NCBI RefSeq assembly: GCF_014898055.3
Contig: NW_023601104.1
Coordinates: forward strand, 39,372,210-39,436,209
Reading direction: 5' to 3'
Source: Talpa occidentalis
Lineage: Eukaryota > Chordata > Mammalia > Eulipotyphla > Talpidae
Length of the DNA stretch: 64,000 nucleotides
Under the pieces are notes generated by a model. It did not search any database. It was given only the letters and a program-made list of their open reading frames with translations, and was not told where the DNA came from. The translations under genes and the position numbers were made by a program. Positions 1 through 10,444 of this stretch are shown in pieces; position 1 is the stretch's first letter, and every line of letters begins with the position of its first letter.

Positions 1-490
1 CTGGCCATATCCGACCTTGGGAGAAAAAAACACAGTGGTCGCCTAGCTGCTGCTGCTTGCAGCTGGTGGACGTGGATATGTCTCCCATGCTGTTCTCCGG
101 AGTGCTGACTTTTTTTGCCTCCGTGTTGCTGTTCTCCAGAGTGCTGACTTTTTGCCTCGGGGATGCTGTTCTCTGGAGTGCTGACTTTTTTGCCTCCGTG
201 ATGCTGGTCTCTGGAGTACTGCCTTTTTGCCTCCAGATGCTGTTTTCCAGAGTGCTGACTCTTTTCCTCCGTGATGCTGATTTCTGAGGAAACTGTACAG
301 TATGTATGCATGACTACCAGTTTGGTCGGGTTTGGGGCACTGTTTATAATTTTGCTTGTGCATCGCCTGTGTTGCTTACAATAAATCTTTTTTTCCTTTT
401 AATACGGTGTGGTCATTGAATTCCACGGAATCGAGCCTCCCTCAAACACCTGTGCACAGGGCTAGCAATTATATTTTATTGCTAGTTACA
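1..490 (+). mobile_element. 5' LTR of ERV (5' end outside window)
   Basis: This is the truncated 5' long terminal repeat of a provirus. Bases 1-490 match 4409-4862 (the 3' LTR) almost base for base. Outside the internal tandem array I count about two substitutions in roughly 300 bases. A TTATAAT box lies near 344-350, an AATAAA polyadenylation signal at 380-385, and the LTR ends in ...TTACA at 490, right before a primer-binding site. The reverse-strand open frames over this stretch come from the repeat array and are not genes. Confidence 0.9.
89..275 (+). repeat. LTR minisatellite, five ~37-bp units
   Basis: Five tandem copies of a unit of about 37 bp beginning GCTGTTCTCCGGAGTGCTGA and ending in GCCTCCGTGAT-type sequence. 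Units differ by a few substitutions and single-base indels. The 3' LTR has four units (4497-4647). The 36-bp difference in LTR length equals one unit, so copy number changed by slippage or unequal exchange. The array lies in the presumed U3, where such repeats often carry enhancer activity; that role is inferred. Confidence 0.9.
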
Positions 491-494
491 TAAT

Positions 495-512
495 TGGCAT
501 AGTCGGCAGGAT
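495..512 (+). promoter_or_regulatory. Primer-binding site, tRNA-Ser type
   Basis: TGGCATAGTCGGCAGGAT starts four bases after the LTR end. It is complementary at 17 of 18 positions to the 3' end plus CCA of mammalian tRNA-Ser(AGA); the mismatch is A at the fifth base, where G is expected. A serine PBS is the hallmark of HERV-S-type, class III-like elements. The tRNA sequence used for the comparison is from memory. Confidence 0.8.
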
Positions 513-817
513 TCCGTGTGATGATAAGGACCATGCCTTTCTTTGCTAAACATTCGCCTCAGGTCACTGTTGCTGCCCAGGATATTCCTGGGTGGGAAGA
601 TCCAAGCTTTGCTGCTTTGGCTAAGGAATGGGCAGTGGGGAACGGCCTTAGTGAGTCTTGGGACGGTCTGCTCCAAGATGTGCTGCCCTGCCGCAATTAA
701 TCCGGGCCCTTCAGAAGGTCCCGGTTGAGAAGGGGAAAGAACCAGGAGCAATATCCCAGTGGGCCTGGTTGTTGTTATCTGCTTATGACCGCTTATGCCA
801 TAGATTGGATGATATGA

Positions 818-1100
818 TTGTTGAGAAATGTGACTCGAGCACAGGCCTTAATGGATAAGGGAGTGGAGGCCACCCTAATTTATGGAAGCCCTAAAAAATT
901 TAAAGGAATGGCTATCATCATACAGGGTCTGGGGGGAAAAGAGATTCGAGCCACCCAGATCACTATATGTATATTAGTGGGTTACCCCCAAAATCCTATT
1001 CAGTAGTAATCATTCCAATTCCAGAATATATCATAGGGACATACTAAAGGGAATGTCATTACACTTGAAAAAGACGGGGATTATCATTTTGCATTTAAAA
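818..1100 (+). pseudogene. ERV gag end / protease-like fragment
   Basis: The translation contains a stretch around IQGLGGKEIRATQI and a following IPIPEYIIG segment, resembling the C-terminal part of a class III-like ERV protease just upstream of reverse transcriptase. The frame is broken and is interrupted by a SINE at 1112. Assignment rests on position before RT and on motif feel, so it is weaker than the RT call. Confidence 0.45.
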
Positions 1101-1450
1101 CGTTAATAATAGGGCCTCCCCGGTGGCGCAGCGGTTGAGCACTGGGTTGCGAAGCTGCCCGCAGCCTCTGTGGCGCCGGTTCGATCCCCGGCTGCTCCCC
1201 GGCCACTGGAGGAGGGTCCCACATGGCGCGCAGACCTCTCCTGCCGCCCGCTGCTCCCCTCAGCAGTGTACTTCGCTCCTTCTGCCTGCTCTGCTCCCCG
1301 CTCTGGCTCTGGTGAATTCTCTCACCCTCCCGCGCTTCTGACTGTACCCAGTGCATGTATAAACAAAACAAACAAATAAATAAATAAATAAATAAAGCAT
1401 GCCTCTATTAAAAAAAATAAATAAATAAATAAAATAAAGCGTTAATAATA
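1101..1450 (+). mobile_element. tRNA-derived SINE inserted in the ERV, with TSD
   Basis: Full-length SINE (1112 to about 1438) with Pol III A-box (TGGCGCAGCGG) and B-box (GGTTCGATCCC), flanked by a perfect 11-bp target-site duplication cgttaataata (1101-1111 and 1440-1450). It interrupts the ERV protease/RT region. The tail carries the extension gcatgcctctatt followed by a second A-rich run. Confidence 0.92.
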
Positions 1451-1451
1451 C

Positions 1452-1945
1452 ACAATGTAGTGGTGGGAAAGTTGAAACAGCCTCCCTTTGATCTTCCGGC
1501 CCCCTCCCGGTTGATAACTGCTAAACAATATTGGATTCCGGGTGGGCAGGACAAAATTGAACAGACTATTAAAGATTATGTTAATATTGGAGTGCTGATA
1601 ACCACCACCACTGCTTGGAATAATCCGATTTGGCCAGTCCGAAAAGCAACAGAGGTAACTCCACCATTGACTGCTGCAGTCCCTGATACTGTTACCCTTA
1701 TTGAAAATATTCAAGGACACCCTGGACAGTGGTACGCAGTGCTAGACTTAGCCAATGCCTTTTTCACCATCCCAATCTCACAAGACAGGTGGGAGCTGTT
1801 TGCTTTTACATGGAAAGGCTGATAATACATCTTCACCCGGTTGCCACAAGGATATAAACATAACCCAACTATCTGCCACCGGATAGTGGCCAAACATTTA
1901 GATCAATATCAAGCCCCACCAGGGATTCAAATTGTCCACCTTAAA
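1452..1945 (+). pseudogene. ERV reverse transcriptase fragment (class III-like)
   Basis: A 120-codon open stretch (1460-1822) plus continuation past a stop encodes the N-terminal fingers/palm of a retroviral RT. Recognisable are QYWIPGG, WNNPIWPVRK and the first catalytic motif LDLANAFFTIPI, then LPQGY after the stop. The WNNPIWPVRK motif runs straight to VTPPL, so the intervening segment seen in related elements is missing. Homology ends near 1945 before the YxDD motif. The closest families are ERV-L/ERV-S. It is clearly non-functional. Confidence 0.85.
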
Positions 1946-2215
1946 AAAAACTATTTTGTTTCATTCTAGGAAAAAAGTTCTATTTCCCTGTGCTTTTCTG
2001 ATTTTAAAGTGTAAATTATCTAAGGTAAAAACTGCTGAGTTACTTTGGACTTGCTAACAAGGTATACAAAATGCTTATTGGTTAAATAAAAGCTTTTAAA
2101 TTTACTTATTGGATTGGACCTGTAAAGGTTAAGTTTCTTGTTAAAACTAATTAACCAGGTAAAATACAAAGTGGTAATACAGACATTTTTGAGCTAAATA
2201 CTAAGCCTCAGATTT

Positions 2216-2500
2216 TTTTTTTTTTTTTTTTTTAAAGATTTATTTATTTATTTATATGAGCACTGGGTACAGTCAGAAGCACGGGAGGGTGAGAGAATTC
2301 ACTAGAGCCAGAGCGGGGAGCAGAGCAGGCAGAAGGACCAAAGTACACTGCTGAGGGGAGCAGCGGGCGGCAGGAGAGGTCTGCGCACCATGTGGGACCC
2401 TCCTCTGGTGGCCAGGGAGCAGCCGGGGATCGAACTGGCGCTGCAGAGGCCATGGGCAGCTTTGCAACCCAGCGCTCAACCACTGCGCCACCGGGAGGCC
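2216..2500 (-). mobile_element. tRNA-derived SINE in ERV interior
   Basis: Minus-strand copy: T-rich tail, TTTAAAGATTTATTTATT, body and terminal ...CCACCGGGAGGCCC. It is flanked by a duplication of ctaagcctcagatttt (2201-2216 and 2501-2516). Confidence 0.92.
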
Positions 2501-3879
2501 CTAAGCCTCAGATTTTGATAAAAGCCTAAAAACAGGCAGACTGTAAAAATTTACCTCTTCTCCTGTTCTTAAGATAACAGTGTTCTTTTTGTTTTAAAAT
2601 ATGCTCATTCTCAATGAAATAAAGCATTGACAACCTAAAGCCAAAGGATCATTTCTTAAAAATATAAACTCAAAAAAAATATTTTCTTATCTAAAAAGTT
2701 AATAAAAACTGCCGTGACTGCTGTGGTCTCGAAACCAAGGTCTTTGGTAATAATTAAGATTAGACATTTATTCTCTGCGCAGATTTTAGCTTTTAACTTA
2801 TTAAAAACCTCAGTATCTTCATACATATTGGTAAAATAACTATGTTTTAAAATATATGCATATGGCCAAAATTTTAAATGTATATCAAGAGATCTCTGTG
2901 TCTGTTTGTGTCTGTCTTTGTGTTTTGTTTTGTTTTTTTTTTTTTTTTACCTCTGGAAGACTAATTACAAACAGCGCCTATATAAGTTCTCATAAAAACA
3001 AATTTTCATAATCCAAAATTTTTAATATACAAGAACTAGTTCAAATTTTATGATATAATTCAAAGCATATATGCCTTAAAGTTATAGTGTTAAACATACT
3101 TACATATGTAAATTTTTTTTTGTCATATTAACTTTACCAAGTGCAACTAAGCTATACTGTTTTTAAGTCAATTTTAATAATCTGCAATGTTTAAAGTAAC
3201 ATTTTGGGGTGGTGAACACACAAAGTACTTCCTTGTGTTCTGGACTACTGAAAGAAAACCACCATCATACCTGAAGGGACTGGTTTTCTTTCACACTGGA
3301 ACCCGGTAAAGGGCCTCACACCGTGGGGCTGAAGATCTGGTATCCCTTTACTTTTTGTTTTTGGTCATAGAGAGAAAAAAAATATTATTAAAAAGTATAT
3401 TGGGCAGTGAATAGTACGTGTCAGCAGACTGTGGGTGGATGGCGTGAAAAATTACCTGTTTAAAAATTAGTTATTAAACAATTTGGCCCACTTGACAATG
3501 GGAGACAATTTATTGTACATGCCTGACAAGCAATCCAGCACAATAATTCTAGCAGGTCCTTCTTTTGCCTTCTCTTAAAGTTTCTTAGAAAAGTTTTTAA
3601 ATAAAGCTATTTAAGTTAAAAAGTTTCTAGGTAAAAACAAAGTTCTAATAGCTGAGTAACAGCTGGTCCCCGACTAAAGGCCATGCAAATAAGAAAAGTC
3701 TTTTCTTGCTTAGGCTTTAGCTGATAGGGATGTGCTGGTGGCTATCTACGGTCTTAGGTTATTGTTTAGCTAAAACAATGAGTTTTAGTGTAAGGCTTAG
3801 TTTTTTCACTAACCTTGAAGGTGCCTTCTTGTTAAGAGCACGTAGTGGCCAAAAGTCTATAAAAAAGGGGATACACTAA

Positions 3880-4086
3880 TTGTTTCAGCTTTGTTTCTAT
3901 GTATATAATGATGACATCTCTTGGCTTGCTAAGAAGTATAAATAAAGACCCCGCTGAGCCCCTCAGTAGAAGATACTGGCACCTCACCAAGTGTCAGTGT
4001 CTCCTCATTCTACCTCATCCCCTTCCCCTCAGCCCCTTTCGCTTCACCTAGGCCATCTTTTCCTTTCACCGACTTCTGACCCGACA
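3880..4086 (+). mobile_element. R/U5-like end of an LTR, inside the ERV
   Basis: The stretch from GTATAAATAAAGACC through CTCAGTAGAAGATACTGGCAC to about CCCGACA (4086) matches the 3' end of the long AT-rich LTR at 62760-62910. The upstream limit is not clear, because the AT-rich U3-like sequence runs back for more than 1 kb. Confidence 0.6.
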
Positions 4087-4137
4087 TTTTGCCAAAAGCT
4101 GGTCTTCGGCACTTGCCCATAGTTTTTGGTATCAAAA

Positions 4138-4171
4138 TCGGCCCTAGGTCCCCGACAAACCGTAGGGCCGA
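4138..4171 (+). repeat. Short perfect inverted repeat before the 3' LTR
   Basis: TCGGCCCTA (4138-4146) and TAGGGCCGA (4163-4171) form a perfect 9-bp stem with a 16-base loop, 18 bases upstream of the 3' LTR. It could fold as an RNA hairpin. Function is unknown. Confidence 0.6.
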
Positions 4172-4188
4172 AATGTAGGAAAATAAAG

Positions 4189-4862
4189 TGTTAATGTCGT
4201 TTTGCCGGGGACATTGGAAGATGTGCGACCACCTTTTGGCCCCCTGGGCCGGGAGCCTGGCCAGCGCCGGGACCAGGAGCCAAAAGATAGGGCTGGTTAT
4301 GTAACTGTTCGCGATGTCCAGGACCACCAAGAAATAGGTTGGTTATGTAAGTCCGGGCTTCGTGCACAGGAATGTGGCCAGCCCACCATGAACCCCTGGG
4401 CTTGGATACTGGCCATATCCGACCTTGGGAGAAAAAAACACAGTGGTCGCCTAGCTGCTGCTGCTCGCAGCTGGTGGACGTGGATATGTCTCCCATGCTG
4501 TTCTCCGGAGTGCTGACTTTTTTTGCCTCGGTGTTGCTGTTCTCCGGAGTGCTGACTTTTTTGCCTCCGTGATGCTGGTCTCCGGAGTGCTGCCTTTTTG
4601 CCTCCATGATGCTGTTTTCCGGAGTGCTGACTCTTTGCCTCCGTGATGCTGATTTCTGAGGAAACTGTACAGTATGTATGCATGACTACCAGTTTGGTCG
4701 GGTTTGGGGCACTGTTTATAATTTTGCTTGTGCATCGCCTGTGTTGCTCACAATAAATCTTTTTTTCCTTTTAATACGGTGTGGTCATTGAATTCCACGG
4801 AATCGAGCCTCCCTCAAACACCTGTGCACAGGGCTAGCAATTATATTTTATTGCTAGTTACA
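4189..4862 (+). mobile_element. 3' LTR of ERV
   Basis: This 674-bp LTR begins TGTTAATGTCG after a purine-rich tract and ends GTTACA. Its last 454 bases match the 5' LTR at 1-490. AATAAA lies at 4752-4757. Sequence after 4862 is the middle of an older SINE, so the provirus landed inside that SINE. Confidence 0.88.
4497..4647 (+). repeat. LTR minisatellite, four ~37-bp units
   Basis: This is the 3'-LTR counterpart of the five-unit array at 89-275, one unit shorter. Units share the core GGAGTGCTGACTTTTTTGCC. Confidence 0.9.
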
Positions 4863-5066
4863 TATGCATACAAGAACTTGGGTGTAGGCCAAGATGTAGG
4901 GGTGAGAGGGGTCAATAGAGACTGAGTGGAGAGCAGCAGGAGAGACAGGGGAGGTCTGCTGCACCATGTGGGTCACTAACCTGACTGGGGGACAGAACTC
5001 ATGCTACAGTGGCTGACCATATTGAGAGTGCTGTGACTTTAAACCCCCACACCATCAGGGAGGCCC
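4863..5066 (-). mobile_element. Older SINE, split by the ERV
   Basis: This is the 5' two-thirds of a diverged minus-strand SINE, ending CATCAGGGAGGCCC. The same insertion, complete, is at 46281-46543 with the same flank, so it predates the segmental duplication. The ERV interrupted it here. Confidence 0.85.
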
Positions 5067-5554
5067 ATTTGTCTGAGTGAATTCATTGCACCTTTTGACT
5101 GCCAGTCCCCACACTTGTTGGCTCAAAGCTCAATTTGTTTTTCAGGAGAAAACAAGCAAGTAAAAGCAAGATCATAAAATACTCAGATAGACACCAAAAT
5201 GATATTTTTTAATAATTAAAAAAATATATAATTACCACATTTTCTGAACTGCAGAAGTCAGCTGGAGCAAAGTACTCTAAAAAGAACAGATTTTAACTTA
5301 ATTGTCTGGTGGGCAAAGAATTTGAGAAAAAGGAGAGGACTGCACTATTGAAATGTTGATCAACATCAGGCAATATTAGGGAACTACAGCTGAACTATTT
5401 GGGTCTAGTCACTGCATTCAATGGATTCTCGGGCAATTCTGTTGCTTTGGGTCCTTGTTTTCACATTTAATTATTGACATTCCTTACCACCCCTCAACCA
5501 GATTCATACATTTCAAAAAGTATCTAACAGGGGTATCTAAAACGTTTAGGGAGT

Positions 5555-5793
5555 GGGCCTCCTTGGTTGTCTCAGGGTGAAGTCTCAGCCCTATCACCAC
5601 TGCAGCCTGAGATCAATCCCGGCTTGGGAGGAAACCCACATGGCGCAGCAAACCTCTCTTGTTTCACCTGCCGCTCCCCTCAGCAGCGTATTTCAGTAGA
5701 TCTGGCTGTTATTCTCTCAACTTTGTCTCTGGTGTATCCTGTCATCACCCATTCCTCTGGCCTACACCAAAGTTATTCCATGCAAAAATAAGT
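5555..5793 (+). mobile_element. Diverged SINE shared by both X copies
   Basis: GGGCCTCCTTGGTTG start, degenerate B-box, A-rich end. The same insertion occurs at 47195-47412, so it predates the duplication. Confidence 0.8.
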
Positions 5794-5945
5794 ACGTTTA
5801 GGCTAAGAATTAGACAATAAGAAAAAGAAAGATTCACATGAGATAGCAATCTTATCAGTCAGGTTTATATGTTAATGTTCACCACATAGGTTTAAAGTGT
5901 TCTTAGACACCTTACTAAACACTTAAAAAAAAAAAAAATTCTCCT

Positions 5946-7200
5946 GAATCCGACTCTGGAGGGGAGAGAGAAGCATTCTGTTCTGTAGTGGGAGAAGGCA
6001 GAGGTGGCTCTGCCTCTGACCGTATGGGTCATGGTAGGGGACTGGGGACTCACACTGAGGTTCAATTGGGAGCACTGTCCTGTTTGACCAAGCAGAGTGG
6101 AGGCCGAGAATATAGGGCAGGCATGAGTCGGTCAGGGCTCCCAGCTCTGTTGTGCCTGCGGGGCACACTGGAGGAAAGGGAGCCTGTTTAGGAGGAAGAG
6201 AAACCCTGAAGAACAGTCCTCGAAGCAGTACCTTCCTCTCTGAAGAGGTCTCCCATGCCCCTTCATCAAGGAAGCAAGGGCTTGCTTAAAGTAAGCCATT
6301 TTCTTTGAATTGAGTCAGTCACTCATCTTCCAGCTCCTGCTCTTCTGGTATTCGTCATCAGTGACAAGGAAAAGAACAGTTCCATACTGGCCAAGAGATC
6401 TTGTCAAGTTCCATACTGGCAGGACAAGCCAAGTGGATGGGGAAGCCAGGAGAGCCCTGCCTAATCCAGTGGAGGGCCAAGTTTCACATCTACTTCAGTG
6501 GAGCTTTTTATAAGTCCAGCCCTCTGGGCCTCTGGCTGACTTGCTTTGAGCTTGGAATTAATAACACCTCCCTCATTATAAGCAACATTTTAGTAGACCC
6601 CAAAGAGGAAAATATGAGGATCATTTAGTGTTCTCAGAGCTTTACACACCTCTACAAACTCTGGGCTGAGGATCACGTTTCTGGCTTATGAGTGGAAAAT
6701 TTGAATGAGACAGATGAAATTGCTTATGCTAGTTGTTACACAGCTAGTAAGGGACAGGGTTGGGGGTTATATCATAAATTATTACAGCATCAAACCATTT
6801 CCACACAAGCTGTTACACTTTCTAGGTATCCAGCCCATCTAGGTTTCTTAATATAAACTGCTGGCTAGCAGTCATGTGCCAGGAGATAGCTCACAAATTC
6901 TGAGGAACTCCAGCATCACCTTCTACTCCCAGCAGTCAAATCAACTCCTGTTCCTTTCCACAAATGTCCCTGTCTCTGCCTTCTTGGTTCACACATAAGC
7001 ACACTCTGCTCAGGAGATACATTTCCTCCCAAAATTGCTCAATATTTCTTCGTCTTCAGGAAAGAAACTGGGCAAAACCCAGAAGCCCAGTGTAGTTGCA
7101 CAAATTCTTAGAAACTAGAATTGCAGTGACAGATTTAAGACTTGTTAAGATTCAGAATATGTTAATTTATTTTCAAGAATAGAAAGATGTTTCTCCAGTA
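5946..7200 (+). repeat. Segmental duplication block Y, copy 1
   Basis: Matches 44460-45665, for example GGGAGCACTGTCCTGT, ATAGGGCAGGCATGAGT and CACCTTCTACTCCCAGCAG. It directly follows X here, whereas in the other copy Y precedes X. It includes a faint MIR-like piece near 6700-6770. No gene is seen. Confidence 0.85.
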
Positions 7201-7214
7201 ATTCCAAAGGGCGC

Positions 7215-7318
7215 CATCTGGGTTGCTCCCTGACTGGCCAGGGATCGAACCTGTGGTGCAGGGTTTGCAGATTGCTTTATAGGTTGCATCTTAACCCCTG
7301 GAACTACCAGGGAGGCCC
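7215..7318 (-). mobile_element. SINE fragment
   Basis: Head half of a minus-strand SINE ending CAGGGAGGCCC. The tail half is missing. Confidence 0.75.
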
Positions 7319-7382
7319 TAAACCATTACATTTTGAACTAGGTTTTGTTTACAAGAATTTTAAATCTTGATCTCAAATCTTG

Positions 7383-7658
7383 TTTTTTTTTTTTTTTAAA
7401 TTTATTTATTTATTTGTACAAGAACCGGGGTACAGGCCAGATTCGTGGGAGGGTGAGAGGATTCACCAGAGACAGAGTGGGCAACAGAACAGGCAGACTG
7501 ACGAAATACACTGCTGAAGGGAGCAGCGGGTGCGGCAGGAGAGGTCTGTCGCACCATGTGGGACCCTCGCCTGTGGCCGGGGATTGAACCGGCGCTGCAT
7601 TGGCTGCGGACAGCTTCACAGCGCAGTGCTCTACTGCCTGCTCAACCAGGGGAGGCCC
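7383..7658 (-). mobile_element. tRNA-derived SINE
   Basis: Complete minus-strand copy from the T-rich tail to GGGGAGGCCC, with probable target duplication tcaaatcttg / tcaaaacttg. Confidence 0.9.
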
Positions 7659-7955
7659 TCAAAACTTGTTTTTTTTAATTAGAATTTATCTAGGCTCCAT
7701 TTATAATAATTTTAACACAGCAACCTTCAGAGACAAAAGACACAGACACAGATCTCTTTCATTTAGAATTTGGGCCACTTGCACTCATTTTTAGAAATAC
7801 TCATTTTACCAATATCACCAACAGCAATTATTAATTTACTCTTAAATGTTCCTTTTGAACTAACTCCTTCAGATATGAAAACATTTTTAAGTTATATTTG
7901 TAAGGATGCCTCTTAGGTTCTAAAGATGGTGGGGCAGAAAATTCCCTATCACTTT

Positions 7956-8229
7956 TTTTTTTTTATAGAGGCATGTTTTATTTATTTGTTTGTTTGTTTG
8001 TTTTGTTTATACATGCACTGGGAACAGTCAGAAGCACGGGAGGGTGAGAGAATTCACCAGAGCCAGAGCAGGGAGCAGGGCAGGCAGTGCGCGCCATGTG
8101 GGACCCTCCTCCAGTGGAGGCCGGGGAGCAGCCGGGGATTGAACCGGCGCCGCAGAGGCCGCGGGCAGCTTTGGCCGCGGGCAGCTTTGCAACCCAACGC
8201 TCAACCGCTGCGCCACCGGGGAGGCCCCC
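7956..8229 (-). mobile_element. tRNA-derived SINE, extended-tail type
   Basis: Minus-strand copy with the rc(catgcctctat) tail signature near 7966 and target duplication tccctatcactttt on both sides. There is a 14-bp internal duplication of the GCCGCGGGCAGCTTT segment near 8158-8186. Confidence 0.9.
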
Positions 8230-9556
8230 TCCCTATCACTTTTTACGGCTACCTTTTTCCTACAGTCCCTAGAAGCGATTTTGGATGGGTGGACAGTTTC
8301 ACCAAAACTATATCCCTTTTCAAGACAAAGACAGACTAATTCCTAAAACAACTTACGTTTTTCAAGTTAAGTCGATATAGCCATTTAAGGTTGTTTTTTG
8401 TTTGTTTTTTTGTTGTTTGTTTTAGGTAATCAAGGTGGTTTTTAATATGAGAGGGAAACTAAAGTCCTTACATGTTCTAATAAGTATCCCATTTCTATTA
8501 TTTTAAAACCTCTAGAGCCCAAGATTGGAAGCATCTTAAAGACAAGCATGGAAAATTCAAATTGGTTTGCAAAGTCCTGGTTTCTGTTTGACCTCAGAGG
8601 AGGCCTGGTCCTAGGAAAGATAAAAGATACCTTCTACCTGGGGCATGAGAAGGACAGGAAAAGAGTCAGATTAAGACCTTACTTTGCAGTTTGTTTGTTC
8701 TTAGACTCTTACCAGAAATTTGACAAGGAATATCGTTGACAGAACCTATCCTGTAGTTTTAGATGACTAAATTGATTATTTTAAATAAGAAACTTAGATT
8801 TTTAATGAAACCTGACACATTTAATGGCCAATAGGTTTAGAAATTTTCCAACCAACTGGCAAGCTTCCTTTATAGCTGACTGGAAATTCCAAGTAATTTT
8901 GACAAAACCAACAGAGCCTGATCCCAGAAGTCCCCGAGTGTGATCAGTAGAGGCCAGTGAATTCACAGGAAGAAAAGGCCTCCTTTAAGTGGAGAGCACT
9001 CTTCAGCTTACTTTTACATCCCATTTTCACAGTGACTGGTAGATGCTGAATTAGCTGTCTGACTAAACACATAAAAATAAGAACAATACCAAATTTTTAA
9101 ATAATGAAGACCTGATTGCAGATACTTGCTTGAATTCCTTACACAGGCACAACGTTCAGATTCACAAAGCTATTTGCACAAAGTGAGGACCAAGTAAGGT
9201 AAGTGGAAGGCCTGGTCCAGGCCCACTGCTCTCATGGGGACAATCCAGCCCTTCCAGCCATCAGCCAATGTACACAGAGTCAGGGTTATCCTAGGTTGCC
9301 GACAGCCAAAGCACCTGAACTTACCCTGGATGTTAGGGTGACACTGTAGAAGAGGATAGTCCAAAGGAACTCATGCCTGAGGCAGCCAGTGCGGAAAAGG
9401 AGAGCTTACTGCCTGTTTGTTGTGTTAGAAAAGCATCTGTCTGTTCCCCACTGTCAGCTGTTCCTGGGGTCCTGCAGGGAAACAGTGACAGGAGCTGCTT
9501 CTTAGACATGGGTTGGTAGCTACAGGTCCCCAACTCAGTTAATACTCTTCCCAAGG
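8230..9556. other. No recognisable feature
   Basis: Single-copy-looking sequence between two SINEs. No open frame longer than about 75 codons and no repeat I can name. Confidence 0.5.
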
Positions 9557-9820
9557 GGGCCCTCTCTGGTGGCGCAGGTGGTTGAGCACAGCGCTGTGAA
9601 GCTATCTACAGCCTCTGCAGGGCTGGTTCTATTCCGGCCAGCCTGCGACAAGGGTCCCACATGGTGCTGCAGACCTCTCCTGTCACACCCACTGCTCCCC
9701 TCAGCAGTGTATTTGTCAGTCTGCCTGTTCTGTTCCCCAGTCTGTCTCTGGTGAATTCTCTAGCCTCCCGCGCATCTGGCCTGTACCCCAGTTCTTGTAT
9801 AAATAAATCTTTAAAAACAA
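9557..9820 (+). mobile_element. tRNA-derived SINE
   Basis: GGGGGCCCTCTCTGGTGGCGCAG start, B-box region diverged, AATAAATCTTTAAAA end. Confidence 0.88.
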
Positions 9821-10444
9821 TACTGTCCCCAAGGGGCTTTGAGATGAAACAAATACAGCACCTCACAATTTTCACCAAATCCCTGGCTTCCAAAAACGAA
9901 CAGGAAACTCCAGATACCCAAGGAAAATACCCAATGTTTCCCAAATCCCACTCCACCAGGCCTGACACTCCAAAGGAGCCCCAAATTGAGGGAGACTCAG
10001 ACTCTCTCCCAAACTGAGGGGAACTGGACTCCTTCCCTGAGGGGGACTCCGATCCCTCCCAAATGTGTGCAGGCCAGGGGCTCAGAGTGCACCCGGGAAC
10101 TGACACCAATTGCTAGGGGACCCACCGCAGTTTTCTGCTCAGGTTCCATCTCCTCCAAGGTGACTCCAGGGGGCAGAGAACAGCTGTGCCTCTCCAGAGG
10201 GGCACTTGATAAGTTCCCAGGAGGAAAAACCCCACAGTTGCTGGGACTCTCCCTCCCCCTGGAGAGAGGGCGACCCCTCTGAGCAAGGGGGTCAGGAAGC
10301 CAAGGTGGATGCCCAGGCAACAGGGTAGCTTGGCACGCCACCACGGGCAACTGCACCATCCCTGGGAAGTCAGAGTTGGGGCTGGCAGAGCCCAAGTGGC
10401 ATCCAGCTCCTGGTTCTGGCCTGCCCCATTGGCGCCAAACACCC

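Larger units (their letters stand above)
491..4188 (+). mobile_element. ERV internal region, decayed, SINE-bearing
   Basis: This is the interior of the serine-PBS ERV. A short gag-like stretch (about 518-860) is followed by protease-like and reverse-transcriptase-like fragments interrupted by a plus-strand SINE. Beyond about 1950 the sequence is AT-rich and non-coding, includes a minus-strand SINE (2216-2500), and contains the 3' part of another LTR ending near 4086. A purine-rich stretch (about 4173-4188) precedes the 3' LTR. No complete gag, pol or env is present, so this copy cannot be autonomous. Confidence 0.75.
4863..5945 (+). repeat. Segmental duplication block X, copy 1
   Basis: Collinear with 46300-47575: shared SINE, then unique sequence such as GACTGCCAGTCCCCACA, a second shared SINE (5555-5793) and the end TCCTGAATCC. 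Divergence is visible throughout, with substitutions and small indels. No coding sequence is seen. Confidence 0.85.

Noticed and set aside
43..363. Reverse-strand 106-codon frame with repeated SALRRTA-like units (also at 4297-4735)
   Set aside because: Shadow of the LTR minisatellite; the 37-bp unit is not a multiple of three and no promoter or family supports it.
1123..1341. Frames of 60-70 codons such as MAQRLSTGLRSCPQPL, repeated across the window
   Set aside because: These are translations of the SINE body and recur at every SINE.
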